Source of the DNA: QHCA01 sp003244095
GTDB lineage: Bacteria > Actinomycetota > Actinomycetes > Mycobacteriales > QHCA01
DNA length: 64,000 nt
Reading direction: 5' to 3'
Assembly: GCA_038329965.1 (NCBI GenBank)
Contig: JBBQNN010000013.1
Span: 1-64,000 of the forward strand
How positions within the stretch are numbered: the stretch's first letter is position 1; each line of letters begins with the position of its first letter. The notes under the pieces were generated by a model. The model saw only the letters and a program-made list of their open reading frames with translations, ran no database searches and was not told the DNA's origin. The translations under genes were made by a program, and so were the position numbers. This document shows positions 1 to 8,445 of this stretch, piece after piece.

Positions 1-1
1 C

Positions 2-277
2 GCTGGTGTCTGCGTCCTGGCCCCGGACCTGCGCGGTCTTGAGCGAGTTGACGACGTCACCGAACTGCTCGACCCGATCTATGAAGGCCTCGGCATTCTG
101 GACCGCCCTGTTGTGCCTCACATCGATTCACCCGGTCACCCGGAGACGCACGAATGCACCGCGCTCAGTGCTGACCTGACGAGCGCTGGCCGTCGCCACT
201 GGGCGCTGTCCGACGGCGAAGTCCTTCTCGTGCGTGACGGCACCACAGAACGACTCGAGCGCGCGCGACCCTCCTAG
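2..277 (+). CDS. Peptidase E-like (S51 family) protein, 3' end only
   Basis: The window opens inside this gene; 91 codons remain before a TAG stop. The visible C-terminus includes a PHIDSPGHPET segment and a final HWALSDGEVLLVRDG strand pair, which resemble the end of peptidase E / type-1 glutamine amidotransferase-like proteins, where a closing beta hairpin reads 'ALxDGExLLV'. The family has a Ser-His-Glu triad and cleaves Asp-X dipeptides, but the nucleophile lies outside this window, so activity cannot be judged. The family call rests on a short tail and is moderate. Confidence 0.5.
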   Translation, partial: AGVCVLAPDLRGLERVDDVTELLDPIYEGLGILDRPVVPHIDSPGHPETHECTALSADLTSAGRRHWALSDGEVLLVRDGTTERLERARPS

Positions 278-348
278 GTCCCGATAGCGAATCCGTCTAT
301 CCGGACGGATTCCATGTGCCTTGAAAGGGTTCCCTGCCCTGTGAGACG

Positions 349-878
349 GTGCCGGGCGTGACAGCCGCTCCCGGGTCCGCGTGGGTCGTGCTCGCGCGCG
401 TGTTCGCCGCCGTGACGGGGGCGTGGGCGGGTGTGTTCGCTATCCTGCACGTCTATGGGGCTTTCGATGGCCGTGCGTTCCTGGGCGAAAGTTCGGCAGC
501 CGACGCAGCGTTCGCGCGCCCCTCGTTCGCCATCTACAACGCCAGCGTGGGGGTGCTGTGTGTCGTGGGTTTCGCGGTCGCTGCCGTCCTGTCGTTGTGG
601 CTTCAAAAGCCGTGCCGCGACCTGGCGGGCCGCGGCGCCTGACCGGGCTCGCGGTCGTGGCCGCGTGGGTGGCCTGCGTGCTGCTGGTCCTGCGTGGCGG
701 CGGTGGTCTGGTGCAGGGCCTGCTCGGGCTCGCCCCGCCCGCAAGTCAGCAAGCCAGCTACAACTTCGATGCCTGGTTCCTGCTCGGCGGAGGGCTGTTT
801 GGGTTCGCCGCCGCCACCGTCACCATTCGCGGGCACCGCGAGACAAGAGGGGCTGTTGTGGGCGGTTCATCGCGCTGA
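349..878 (+). pseudogene. DUF3995-like membrane protein, frameshifted
   Basis: Two reading frames together encode one small membrane protein. The first (GTG at 349 to a stop at 642) gives two hydrophobic helices with an ILHVYGAFDG motif between them. The second frame picks up at about 640 and carries two more helices, with an LRGGGGLVQG segment and a final FDAWFLLGGGLFGF helix, ending at 878. Put together they match the four-helix plan of DUF3995 proteins, whose function is unknown. The join needs a one-base shift near 630-645, so the gene is broken or the base call is wrong. Confidence 0.5.
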
Positions 879-1024
879 CCACCGGGCCTACAGCGCCAGT
901 CCTGTCACATGCTGCCTGGTACCAAGGGCTGGTAGGCGCGGCCGTCCTGTATGCGGATCGCTCAGCGGGTCCGCGCGACGATCGGTGTCGGGTGCGTCGT
1001 GGGCGAGCGACTACCTTGTGACCG

Positions 1025-1780
1025 GTGATGATCGTGGCAGTGCCCTACCACCTTGATGACCGGCTTCCCGGCCTGGACTTGGGGATGCTCGCCGACCACG
1101 AGGTGATAGTCGATCTGCGCACTGGCACGGCGTGGCAGCGGATGGCGGTGTTGTACGAGCAGGTCGCGCGCGTGGTCGCCGGCGCGACGTCACCGCCGCT
1201 GATTGTCTCCGGCGACTGCACGACAAGCCTGGGGGTGCTCGCTGGCCTGCAGCGCGCCGGCCGCGATGTCGGCATCGTTTGGTTCGATGCGCACGCTGAC
1301 TTTCATACCGAGGCGACCACGACCTCCGGATACCTCGGTGGCATGCCGCTGGCACTTGCGGCTGGCGTGGGCGTGCTGACCCTGCCCGATGCGTTGGGTC
1401 TGCGGGCCGTAGCGCAGTCACGGATCGTCCTGATCGACGCGCGTGACACTGATCCCGGCGAACAGGTCCTGCTCGAGGGTTCCGCCGTGGTTCGCCGCTC
1501 GGTCCAGGACCTGACCGAGGCCGATCTGCCCTCCGGGGAGCTGTACCTGCATGTCGACGTTGACGTCTGCGATCCCGAGGCGATCCCGGACTTGCTCTAC
1601 CCGGCTCCCGGCGGCCCGCCGCTCGACAACGTGCTGGCCGCCGTCCACCGGGTTGCCGCGACGGGTCGTGTCGCTGCGGTCGGTATCGCCGCGACCTGGC
1701 GGCAGAACGGACCCGGAGCGGCCGCTCATCGGAAGTTCACGCGACAGCTACGGCAGGCCCTCGACGGGTCAACCTGCTGA
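1025..1780 (+). CDS. Arginase/agmatinase (ureohydrolase) family protein
   Basis: This 251-residue protein has the ureohydrolase fold signatures. WFDAHADFHT (around residue 90) and HVDVDVCDP (around 175) supply the metal-binding aspartates and histidine. Family members hydrolyse guanidino groups (arginine, agmatine, formiminoglutamate) to urea or formamide using two Mn ions. The first metal-binding motif, normally GGDHS, reads SGDCTTS here, so the usual histidine is a cysteine (C65). The protein is also shorter than classical arginases (about 300 residues). Substrate cannot be assigned. The start is GTG 1025 or ATG 1028. It converges on bioB and has no operon partner. Confidence 0.75.
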   Translation: MMIVAVPYHLDDRLPGLDLGMLADHEVIVDLRTGTAWQRMAVLYEQVARVVAGATSPPLIVSGDCTTSLGVLAGLQRAGRDVGIVWFDAHADFHTEATTTSGYLGGMPLALAAGVGVLTLPDALGLRAVAQSRIVLIDARDTDPGEQVLLEGSAVVRRSVQDLTEADLPSGELYLHVDVDVCDPEAIPDLLYPAPGGPPLDNVLAAVHRVAATGRVAAVGIAATWRQNGPGAAAHRKFTRQLRQALDGSTC

Positions 1781-1837
1781 ACAGCGTGGCTCGCGGTCAC
1801 GGCCGTCCGTCACACGGCAGGACGTGCGACTCGGCCC

Positions 1838-1863
1838 GCCCGGTGACCGATTGATGACCGGGC
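1838..1863. terminator. Possible hairpin between convergent genes
   Basis: A 7-bp inverted repeat (GCCCGGT ... ACCGGGC, 12-nt loop) lies between the converging arginase-family gene and bioB. There is no T-run, so it is only a weak candidate for a bidirectional terminator. Confidence 0.25.
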
Positions 1864-1919
1864 CGCAGCCTCAGCAGGTTCGGGGGGTTGACCGTACACG
1901 GCCTTCACTGTTCTCCCGT

Positions 1920-2999
1920 TCAGGTGTTCGCGGGTTGGTCGGTGCCGGCGCCGCGGCGTCGGATGGTCACTAGGTCGTGACGGGCGTCGGGAAGGGTCTG
2001 CTCGGCTATGCCTTCGATAACGAAGCCGGCGTCGGCGATCATCGTGCGATCCTGGTCTCCTGATTGGCCTTCCGAGGTGAGGTAGTCGCCGAGGAACATC
2101 GAGTTGGCCAGGTGCAGGGCGAGCGGTTGCAGACCCCGCAGATGGATTTCGCGGCCGCCGGCGAGCCGGACCTCGACATCGGGGAACACGAACCGGAACA
2201 GCGCCAGGATCCGCAGGCAGCGTTGTGGTGTCAGCTCCCAGTGCCCGCCCAGCGGCGTTCCCTGGAAGGGGATGAGGAAGTTGATCGGGACCGAGTCTGG
2301 GTCCAGCTCGCGCAGCGCCAAGGCGACGCTGACGATGTCGGCGTCGGACTCGCCCATCCCGAAGATCGCTCCCGAGCACGGCGACAGGCCGGCCCGCTGC
2401 GCGGCGGCCACGGTCTGCACCCGGTCATCGAAGGTGTGCGTGGAGCAGATGTCGGCGTAGTTCTCGGCGCTGGTATTCAGGTTGTGGTTGTAGGCGTGCG
2501 CACCGGCCTCGCGCAGCCGATCCGCCTGACCCGCTTTGAGCAAGCCGAGGCATACGCATACCTCCACAGCAGGGGCGGCGTCTTTGATCGCGGCTATGGT
2601 GTCGGCGACGCGGTCGATGTCTCGCTCACCCGGGCCGCGGCCGCTGGCCACCAAACAGACTCGCTTCGCGCCCGCGGCGATGGCGTGCCGGGCGTTGCGA
2701 GCGGCCTCGTTCGCGGTGATCCAGGAGTATTTCATGATCTCGGCGTCAGACCCGAGTCGCTGCGAGCAGTAGTGGCAGTCCTCGGGGCACAGACCGCTCT
2801 TCATGTTGACCAGATGGTTGAGCTTGACCCGCATCCCGAAGTAGGTCCGTCGAACCCGGGAACCGGCCGCGACGACGTCGAGGATGTCGTCATCCTCGGT
2901 TGCCAGCAGCCCCAGCATCTCTTTACGGTGCGGGACCTGACCCGCGAGGGCCTTCGCGGTCAGTGAGTTCAGCAGGTCGTCCAGAACCGTATGCGTCAT
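1920..2999 (-). CDS. bioB: Biotin synthase
   Basis: BioB is a radical-SAM enzyme that inserts sulfur into dethiobiotin, the last step of biotin synthesis. The protein (359 aa) has the 4Fe-4S motif CPEDCHYC (C71, C75, C78), followed by family blocks YNHNLNTS, FGMGES and INFLIPFQGTPL and a C-terminal LANSMFLGDYLTSEGQ. ATG 2999 is chosen because an AGAGGATGAG Shine-Dalgarno sits 4-8 bases upstream and the residues from there match BioB N-termini. The open frame continues another 92 codons upstream, but that part is a transporter remnant (see 3012-3378). No other bio gene is present, so it stands alone. Confidence 0.93.
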   Translation of the reverse strand: MTHTVLDDLLNSLTAKALAGQVPHRKEMLGLLATEDDDILDVVAAGSRVRRTYFGMRVKLNHLVNMKSGLCPEDCHYCSQRLGSDAEIMKYSWITANEAARNARHAIAAGAKRVCLVASGRGPGERDIDRVADTIAAIKDAAPAVEVCVCLGLLKAGQADRLREAGAHAYNHNLNTSAENYADICSTHTFDDRVQTVAAAQRAGLSPCSGAIFGMGESDADIVSVALALRELDPDSVPINFLIPFQGTPLGGHWELTPQRCLRILALFRFVFPDVEVRLAGGREIHLRGLQPLALHLANSMFLGDYLTSEGQSGDQDRTMIADAGFVIEGIAEQTLPDARHDLVTIRRRGAGTDQPANT

Positions 3000-3011
3000 G
3001 CGGCTCATCCT

Positions 3012-3378
3012 CTCGGCTAAGGGTTTGTAGTGCGAGCAGAGCCAGGAGAAGGGCGGCCCCGCGGCGGTGATGAGAGCGATGGCGTAGCCGTGCACAACGC
3101 GGTCGAGCGCCGGCGCGTCGTGGGCCGGGCTGCTTGTTGCCGCGGCGACTGCGGTCAGGGCGGCGAGCCCGAGCACGCCACCGCTCTGGCGAGCGGTGTT
3201 GACCAGTCCGGATGCGAGCCCGGCCAGTCCCGGTTCGATCCCGCCGGTGGCCAGAGCGACGCAGGGCATCGTCACGATGCTCGCCCCGGCGGCCCACAGC
3301 AGAGTGGGGGCCGAGGATGTGCACGGGGTAGCCCGCCCGCACCGACATTGTAGCCATCCACAACAGTCCGGTGCACAT
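3012..3378 (-). pseudogene. MFS (DHA2/EmrB-type) transporter remnant
   Basis: Upstream of bioB on the same strand lies the C-terminal third of a drug-efflux MFS protein. Frame 3276-3378 carries a membrane segment (GLLWMATMSVRAGYPV). After a frameshift, 3009-3275 carries the diagnostic GLASGLVNTARQSGGVLGLA block, which matches the DHA2-family motif before a late helix, and a last helix AIALITAAG. This second piece is in frame with bioB with no stop between them. The N-terminal helices are missing. It is a decayed gene whose stop codon has been lost into bioB. Confidence 0.6.
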
Positions 3379-3900
3379 CAGCGCGACTCAGCTGTACGCG
3401 TCCGGAGCGCGTGCGCGGCCGCGTGCTCATCGCCAGCGCGGGCGCCCCTACCGCGTACGTTCACGCGAAGTTCGCCGCCGAGCGGGAGCTGTTCCGGGCC
3501 GGCCCGGTGCCTCACAGCCATGATGTTGTTGACATGCTCACCGCGACACTGCGGTTCGACGCTCTGCAGGACGACGACGAGGCCGTCTCCCGCTGGCTGG
3601 CGATGCTGACGCAGGCGCAGACGGCGTGGGCATCGGCCGACGGTCGGCTGGGGCGGCTCAACGCCGAGTGGTCGTGGATGCTCGATGAGGACCGTCCGGC
3701 GGGGGGACGGCGGTCCGGGCGCCGTGCCTGGTCATCGCTTTCGAGCACGACCTCTACCTCCCGCCCCGCGTGGGCGCGAGGCGGCGCAGGCCATGCCCGG
3801 CGGGCGATTTGCCGAGGTCCTCGGCGCTGCGCACAGCGGGCACTTCGAGCACGCGGACAGGGTCAACCGCCTGCTGGTCGAGTTCCTCGACGCGCAATGA
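3363..3900 (+). pseudogene. Alpha/beta hydrolase, truncated and twice frameshifted
   Basis: Three frames in succession encode the rear half of an alpha/beta hydrolase. Frame 3 (from about 3390) starts at a post-nucleophile PERVRGRVLIASAG block and runs through the cap region. Frame 2 carries PCLVIAFEHDLYLPPR at 3722-3769, which resembles the strand leading to the catalytic acid. Frame 1 (3775-3900) ends with GAAHSGHFEHADRVNRLLVEFLDAQ, where the HSGH histidine is the expected triad base. The N-terminal lid and nucleophile elbow are missing. At least two indels make it non-functional. Confidence 0.55.
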
Positions 3901-4055
3901 GTCCGGCAGCTGCCGCCTGAGGCACCGCGTCGCCCCAGGTGCAGTGGTGGCCGTGGCCGTCCCGCCCTCGGTTCTGCTTGCCATCCCGGTAGACGGTCGG
4001 CCATCGAAACAGCCGTTCCGGTGGCCTGTGGGCAGTACATCGGTGCGCGGGGCGG

Positions 4056-4310
4056 TCAGGACGTGGTGATGAAGTCGGTGATGGTCGCCCAGACGGTGTC
4101 GGGGGCGTCTTCGGGTGCGAAATGGCCTGCGCCGCCGATTGTCGCGGACCGCACGTCGCTCAGTCCGGCGTCTTGGAAGCCGACGATGTAGGTGTCGATG
4201 TCTCCGCCTTCGTGCTCGTCCCGCAGGTACAGAAGTGGAGTGCTGATCTGGTCGGTGGCGTCGGCGTGCACCAGTATCTCAAGAACCAACTGTAAAGTCA
4301 CTTCCAACAC
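4056..4310 (-). pseudogene. Alpha/beta hydrolase C-terminal fragment
   Basis: An 84-codon frame encodes a hydrolase tail: STPLLYLRDEHEGGDIDTY (acid-bearing strand) and IGGAGHFAPEDAPDTVWATI (triad histidine H within AGHF). It starts where an AT-richer stretch begins and has no nucleophile domain, so it is best read as a gene fragment. It is not the other half of the fragment at 3363-3900, since both are C-terminal pieces on opposite strands. Confidence 0.45.
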
Positions 4311-4485
4311 GCGACACTAGACTCTCCTAGGTTTCACTACAAACCAGTTTTGTCTATCGACAAGAATCCAATGGCCCGGATGCACAGGGCTGGTCACTGG
4401 ACCCGGTGCCCACCGCCACCCGTATGCGCACGCGTCCGACGCCTGGTGACGAACTGGATCATGGAGCTGGCCCGGGACGACCCGC
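4311..4485. other. AT-richer spacer next to carotenoid operon
   Basis: These 175 bases separate the hydrolase fragment from the 3' end of the carotenoid operon. The first 60 bases are clearly richer in A and T than the surroundings (for example TTTCACTACAAACCAGTTTT). No gene or hairpin is evident. The composition shift and neighbouring fragments suggest an old insertion or deletion scar. Confidence 0.4.
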
Positions 4486-5973
4486 TCACGCCGGACCGAT
4501 GAGGCTCGCGGTGATCTGTGCCGACAGCACGACCAGCGGCAGGCCGCCGCCGGGATGCGCCGAGCCGCCGACCAGGAACAGCCCCGGCAACGGGGAGCGG
4601 TTGGCCGGTCGCAGGAACGCCGCCAGGGGCCCGTTGGACGATGTGCCGTAGATCGCGCCGCCTACCGCCCGGGTGTCGCGCTCCAGGTCGGCCGGCGTCC
4701 GGATCCGGGTGAACAGCAGCCGGTCGCGCACGTCATGGCCCCGATCGGCTAGCAACTCCAGCAGCCGCGCGGCGTAGGCGTCGGCCCGGCCCGGGTCGGT
4801 CCAGTCGACCGCCCCTGCGCCCGATCCGTGCCGGGGAGCGTTGACCAGTACGAACCACGCCTCGTGCCCCGCCGGCGCGGCGGCCGGGTCGTCGGGCACG
4901 CTGAGGTAGAGCGTCGGGTCCTCCACCGGCCGGGCGGGTGTGCCGAACACCGCGTCGAACTCGGCGTCGTAGTCGGCCGGGAAGAACACGGTGTGGTGCG
5001 CCAGCCCCGGCGTGTGCCCGCGTACCCCGAGGAGCAGTACGAAGCCCGACAGCGACGGCGTGGCCCGGCGCAGCCGGCGCAGCGCCGCGGGCACCGGCAC
5101 CAGGTCGGTGTAGAGGTGGTTTGCGTCGGCGTTGGCGACCACCACGTCGGCGGGCAGCCGGCCGCCGCCGGCCAGCGTGACGCCGCTCACCCGGCCGGCG
5201 GCCACGTCGACGGACACCACGTCGGTGCCGGTCCGCAGGGTGACGCCGAGCTCGGTGCACCGGGCCACCAGGGCGTCGGCGATCCGGCGCAGCCCGCCCC
5301 GGACGTACCACCCGCCGAAGGCCAGCTCGGCATACGGGACGGCGGCCAGCGCGGCGGGCGCGCGGCGCGGGTCGGAGCCGGTGTAGGTGGCGTACCGCTC
5401 CAGCAGCATCCGCAGCCGCGGGTCGCGCAGGTACGAGCGGCCGAGGTCGCGCAGCGTCCGCCACGGTGCGATGGTGGCGAGATCCCGCACGTGCCGGGCC
5501 TGCCGCAGCAGCGCCGGCGCCCCCGAGACCGGCGAGCGGAGGAACGGACCCTCGGTCGCTGTCCAGATGCGCTCCGCACGCTGCCAGAGCCGGTGCCAGT
5601 CCGCGCCGGCCGACCCGCCGAAGGCCGCGTCCATCCGGCGGCAGACCTCGTCGTGGTCCGGGCACGCGTCCAGGGTGGTGCCGTCGGGGAAGCGATAGCG
5701 GGCCACCGGGTCCAGCGGCACGAGGTCCAGCACCGACTCCAGCGGCGCACCGGTGTCGTGGAACAGATCGGCGAACACCTGCGGAACGGTCAGCAGCGAC
5801 GGGCCGGTGTCGAACCGGAAGGTCCCCACCGGGGTGTCCACCACCTGCTCGCCCAGCTTGCCACCGGCCACCTCCGACTGCTCGCACACCGTCACGTCGT
5901 GACCGCCGGCCGCCAGCCGCGCCGCCGCCGCCAGGCCGCCCACGCCGGCACCCACCACGACGATCCGGCTCAC
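4486..5973 (-). CDS. crtI: CrtI-type phytoene desaturase/carotenoid oxidoreductase
   Basis: A 495-residue FAD-dependent carotenoid desaturase. It opens with the dinucleotide-binding motif VVVGAGVGGLAAAARLAAGG (residues 4-23), continues with FDTGPSLLTVPQVF (substrate-side motif of CrtI/CrtN proteins) and closes with the C-terminal FAD motif GLFLVGGSAHPGGGLP. These enzymes desaturate phytoene-derived polyenes or oxidise their ends at the membrane. GTG 5973 is used because it overlaps the upstream glycosyltransferase stop as GTGA. It is the last gene of the minus-strand carotenoid operon. Whether it acts on phytoene itself or on a later intermediate is uncertain, since no crtB or crtE is in the window. 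Confidence 0.85.
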   Translation of the reverse strand: MSRIVVVGAGVGGLAAAARLAAGGHDVTVCEQSEVAGGKLGEQVVDTPVGTFRFDTGPSLLTVPQVFADLFHDTGAPLESVLDLVPLDPVARYRFPDGTTLDACPDHDEVCRRMDAAFGGSAGADWHRLWQRAERIWTATEGPFLRSPVSGAPALLRQARHVRDLATIAPWRTLRDLGRSYLRDPRLRMLLERYATYTGSDPRRAPAALAAVPYAELAFGGWYVRGGLRRIADALVARCTELGVTLRTGTDVVSVDVAAGRVSGVTLAGGGRLPADVVVANADANHLYTDLVPVPAALRRLRRATPSLSGFVLLLGVRGHTPGLAHHTVFFPADYDAEFDAVFGTPARPVEDPTLYLSVPDDPAAAPAGHEAWFVLVNAPRHGSGAGAVDWTDPGRADAYAARLLELLADRGHDVRDRLLFTRIRTPADLERDTRAVGGAIYGTSSNGPLAAFLRPANRSPLPGLFLVGGSAHPGGGLPLVVLSAQITASLIGPA

Positions 5974-7082
5974 TGCAGGCGCCGCCCTCTCCACGTGAGC
6001 TCGCCCCGCCGGTGCGCCTGGACCGACCGGGCGGTCAGCCAGCCGAAGGCCAGCACCGACGCGGGGTGGGCGAACGCGTCCGGCCACACCCGGCCACCGG
6101 TCCGCCGTGCGGCGACGGCTCGCCCCGCGACGGCGGCCAGATAGCCGATCAGCCCGGCCCGCGATCCGCGCAGCGCGGCCAGCGGCGGCACGACGTAGAC
6201 CGCGGTGAGGGCCGCGGCGACGGCCGCCGCCCCGGCCGGCGAGCCGAAGGCCGCCCACAGCGACTTGGTGTAGCCGTCGGCCAGCTCGGCCCAGCTGTCG
6301 TACATCGTGCATTCGGCCAGGTCGGTGCCGTCCGTGACTCCGCCGGAGCCGCCGGCGGCCTTGACCGCCCGCAGCAGGGCCACGTCCTCCACCACCTCGG
6401 CGCGGACGGCGGCATGCCCGCCCGCCCGTTCGTAGGCCGCGCGGCGGACCGCGAGCAACTGACCGTTGGCCGCGGAGAGCGACGGCCGAGGCGACCGCTC
6501 GGCCAGTCGCAGGGGGAGCAGGGTCAGCCACGACCACTGCAGGAGCGGCTGGACCAGGCGGGGTCCCGTCCCGGTGGCGATCTGCCGGGGGTACGGCGAG
6601 ATCAGATCGAGTCCGCTGGACCGCATCAGGTCGGCCGTCGCCGCCACGGCGTGCGGTGCCAGCACGACGTCGGCGTCGACGAACACCAGGATGTCCGAGG
6701 CGGGATCGGCCGCGTCGGCGAGTTGCTGGCAGGCGTACGGCTTGCCCAGCCAGCCACGCGGCAAGGAGCGCCCGGTCAGCAGCCGGACGCGCGCATCGTC
6801 GCCGGCGACGGCGCGGACGGCGTCGTCGGTGCCGTCTGTCGAGCCGTCGTCGAGCACGACGATCTCGATCCGGTCGCCGCCGACCTGGGTCAGCAGGGCC
6901 CGCAGGCACGAGCGCACCCGGCGGGCCTCGTCGCGTACCGGGAGCAGCACCGACACCTGGCTCCGCAGCGGCGGGGGTTGCCGCGCCGGCCGGCGGAGCA
7001 GGGCGGCGTTGACCGCGGCGTGGCCGGCGCCCGCCACGGCGGCGCACGCCAGCCACCGCACCGGCCTCATGCCCGTCACCAT
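5970..7082 (-). CDS. cruG: CruG-like family 2 carotenoid glycosyltransferase
   Basis: A 370-residue GT2 glycosyltransferase. After an N-terminal membrane helix it has SVLLPVRDEA, VVLDDGSTDGTDD, FVDADVVLAP (the DxD metal site) and VVEDVALLRAVKAAG (ED base motif), then two or three C-terminal membrane helices. GT2 enzymes of this layout next to CruF attach sugars to hydroxylated carotenoids (CruG in cyanobacteria). Its place between cruF-like and crtI-like genes supports that role. ATG 7082 and GTG 7079 both overlap the cruF stop; the second would give a GTGA junction like the one downstream. The sugar donor is unknown. Confidence 0.75.
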   Translation of the reverse strand: MVTGMRPVRWLACAAVAGAGHAAVNAALLRRPARQPPPLRSQVSVLLPVRDEARRVRSCLRALLTQVGGDRIEIVVLDDGSTDGTDDAVRAVAGDDARVRLLTGRSLPRGWLGKPYACQQLADAADPASDILVFVDADVVLAPHAVAATADLMRSSGLDLISPYPRQIATGTGPRLVQPLLQWSWLTLLPLRLAERSPRPSLSAANGQLLAVRRAAYERAGGHAAVRAEVVEDVALLRAVKAAGGSGGVTDGTDLAECTMYDSWAELADGYTKSLWAAFGSPAGAAAVAAALTAVYVVPPLAALRGSRAGLIGYLAAVAGRAVAARRTGGRVWPDAFAHPASVLAFGWLTARSVQAHRRGELTWRGRRLQ

Positions 7083-7864
7083 GCCGCCACTATGCCGTCG
7101 CGCTGCCGGCCGGGGGCGGGCCGTCGCAGCGACAGGGCGAGCGGCACCGCCACGAGACCCATCCCGAGCCCTCCCCACACCGCGGAGCCGGGCAGGCCGA
7201 AGAAGACCGCGTGCGCCAGCACGGAGGACGCGTAGGTCCACAGGTACAGCCCGATCGGCACGGCATCCGATCGGGATGCGCGCCGGGGCAGCACGAGCAC
7301 CAGCAGCAGGCCCATCAGGGTCGCCACGACCAGCCAGCCGGCGTAGTTGGAGATCGGCACATGCGGTACGCCGGGCAGCGCCGGCGTCGGATGGGCCCAC
7401 CGCCAGTGACCGGCATCGACCATCTGTGGGTCCAGGAGGAGGTCCCACGAGGCCAGAGCCGCGCCGGTCAGCAGCCCGCGCGGGATTCGCCGCGCGGTCA
7501 GGCGTCCGGCGACGACGTGGGCGGGGTAGGCGAGCATCGCCCACGCCAGCGGGATCACCAGCGGCACCCCGAGGACCTTCGCGCCCAGGCTGCTCGAATA
7601 GGCGTACTCACCGAACGGCAGCCCGGCGGCCACCCCGACCGCCTCAGCCAGCAGGCCGCCGCCGGCGGTGACGCCGACGAAGACCGCGGTCCAGGCGGCC
7701 CCGCGGGTGGCGAAGGCGTGCGTCACCGAGGCGAGGAAGAAGCAGCCGACCGTGGCCACCGTGAGGGTCGAGCGGGCCGATCCACCGATCAGGGGGTAGG
7801 CGATCTCGGCCAGCACCGTGAGCCCGGCCAGGGCAGCCGGCACCCTCCGCGCTGCCTCACGCAT
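7076..7864 (-). CDS. cruF: CruF-like carotenoid 1,2-hydratase membrane protein
   Basis: A 262-residue polytopic membrane protein of the DUF422/CruF family, with seven or eight predicted helices. Diagnostic blocks are EAVGVAAGLPFGEYAYSS, VPLVIPLAWAMLAYPA, SWDLLLDPQMVDAGHWRW and ISNYAGWLV. CruF and its archaeal relatives hydrate the psi end of gamma-carotene or bisanhydrobacterioruberin. The conserved aspartates in the LLLDP segment are present. ATG 7864 overlaps the upstream GNAT stop by eight bases. Pairing with a CruG-like glycosyltransferase suggests the end product is a hydroxylated, glycosylated carotenoid. Confidence 0.82.
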   Translation of the reverse strand: MREAARRVPAALAGLTVLAEIAYPLIGGSARSTLTVATVGCFFLASVTHAFATRGAAWTAVFVGVTAGGGLLAEAVGVAAGLPFGEYAYSSSLGAKVLGVPLVIPLAWAMLAYPAHVVAGRLTARRIPRGLLTGAALASWDLLLDPQMVDAGHWRWAHPTPALPGVPHVPISNYAGWLVVATLMGLLLVLVLPRRASRSDAVPIGLYLWTYASSVLAHAVFFGLPGSAVWGGLGMGLVAVPLALSLRRPAPGRQRDGIVAAW

Positions 7865-8414
7865 GCAGTTCGGCGGGCGGGTCCTCGAGCGGGAGCGTGC
7901 GCCCGAGCACGGCGAACTGCCGGTTGTCGCCGGCGAAGCGGTGCCGCCGCCGGACATCGGCGAACCCGAGCCGGCGGTACAGCCGCCAGGCGCGTGACTC
8001 GCCCTCAGGGGTCGAGAGCACCACCGTGGCATGCGGGCAGCCGTCGAGCAGTCGGGTCAGCAATTCCTGGCCGAGGCCACGACCCTGCTGGTCGGGCCGG
8101 ACGTGCAGCTCGCAGACCTCGAAGGGGTCGCCCAGCCAGCGCGCGGCCACCACGTCGTCGAGACCCCGGCGTACCTCGTCGTGCCACCACTGGCCCGGCG
8201 CACCCTGATAGCCGTACGCGAAGCCGATCACGGCGCCGGTGGAGTCGAAGGCGCCGGTGGCCCGGAAACCGGCCCGTTGGGTGTGTACGACGACGTAGCC
8301 CTTGCGCTGCCGGCCGGTGCTCGGCGGGTAGCCCATCGCGGTGCAGTAGATGTCCAGGCACTGGTCGAGATGGCGCCGCAGGTCGGCGGCCGACCATGTG
8401 ATGACCATGCTCAT
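7857..8414 (-). CDS. GNAT-family N-acetyltransferase inside carotenoid operon
   Basis: A 185-residue GNAT. The acetyl-CoA loop is VRPDQQGRGLGQELL (Q/R-x-x-G-x-G/A pattern), followed by LYRRLGFADV. An early GYVVVHTQRAGFRATGAF block suggests a specialised N-terminal region. GGAGG lies just upstream of ATG 8414; ATG 8408 is also possible. It overlaps the cruF-like start by eight bases and follows crtA by 31 bases, so it is surely co-transcribed with the carotenoid genes. The acceptor is unknown. Confidence 0.75.
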   Translation of the reverse strand: MSMVITWSAADLRRHLDQCLDIYCTAMGYPPSTGRQRKGYVVVHTQRAGFRATGAFDSTGAVIGFAYGYQGAPGQWWHDEVRRGLDDVVAARWLGDPFEVCELHVRPDQQGRGLGQELLTRLLDGCPHATVVLSTPEGESRAWRLYRRLGFADVRRRHRFAGDNRQFAVLGRTLPLEDPPAELHA

Positions 8415-8445
8415 GCCGCCTCCGCGGGGACGAGTACGTCGGCGG

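Noticed and set aside
1920..3275. A genuine MFS-BioB fusion protein
   Set aside because: The transporter part lacks most helices, is frameshifted further upstream, and bioB has its own ribosome site at ATG 2999.
5466..7235. A 589-codon plus-strand frame over the carotenoid genes
   Set aside because: It covers parts of two well-supported minus-strand genes and encodes low-complexity Arg/Pro-rich sequence.
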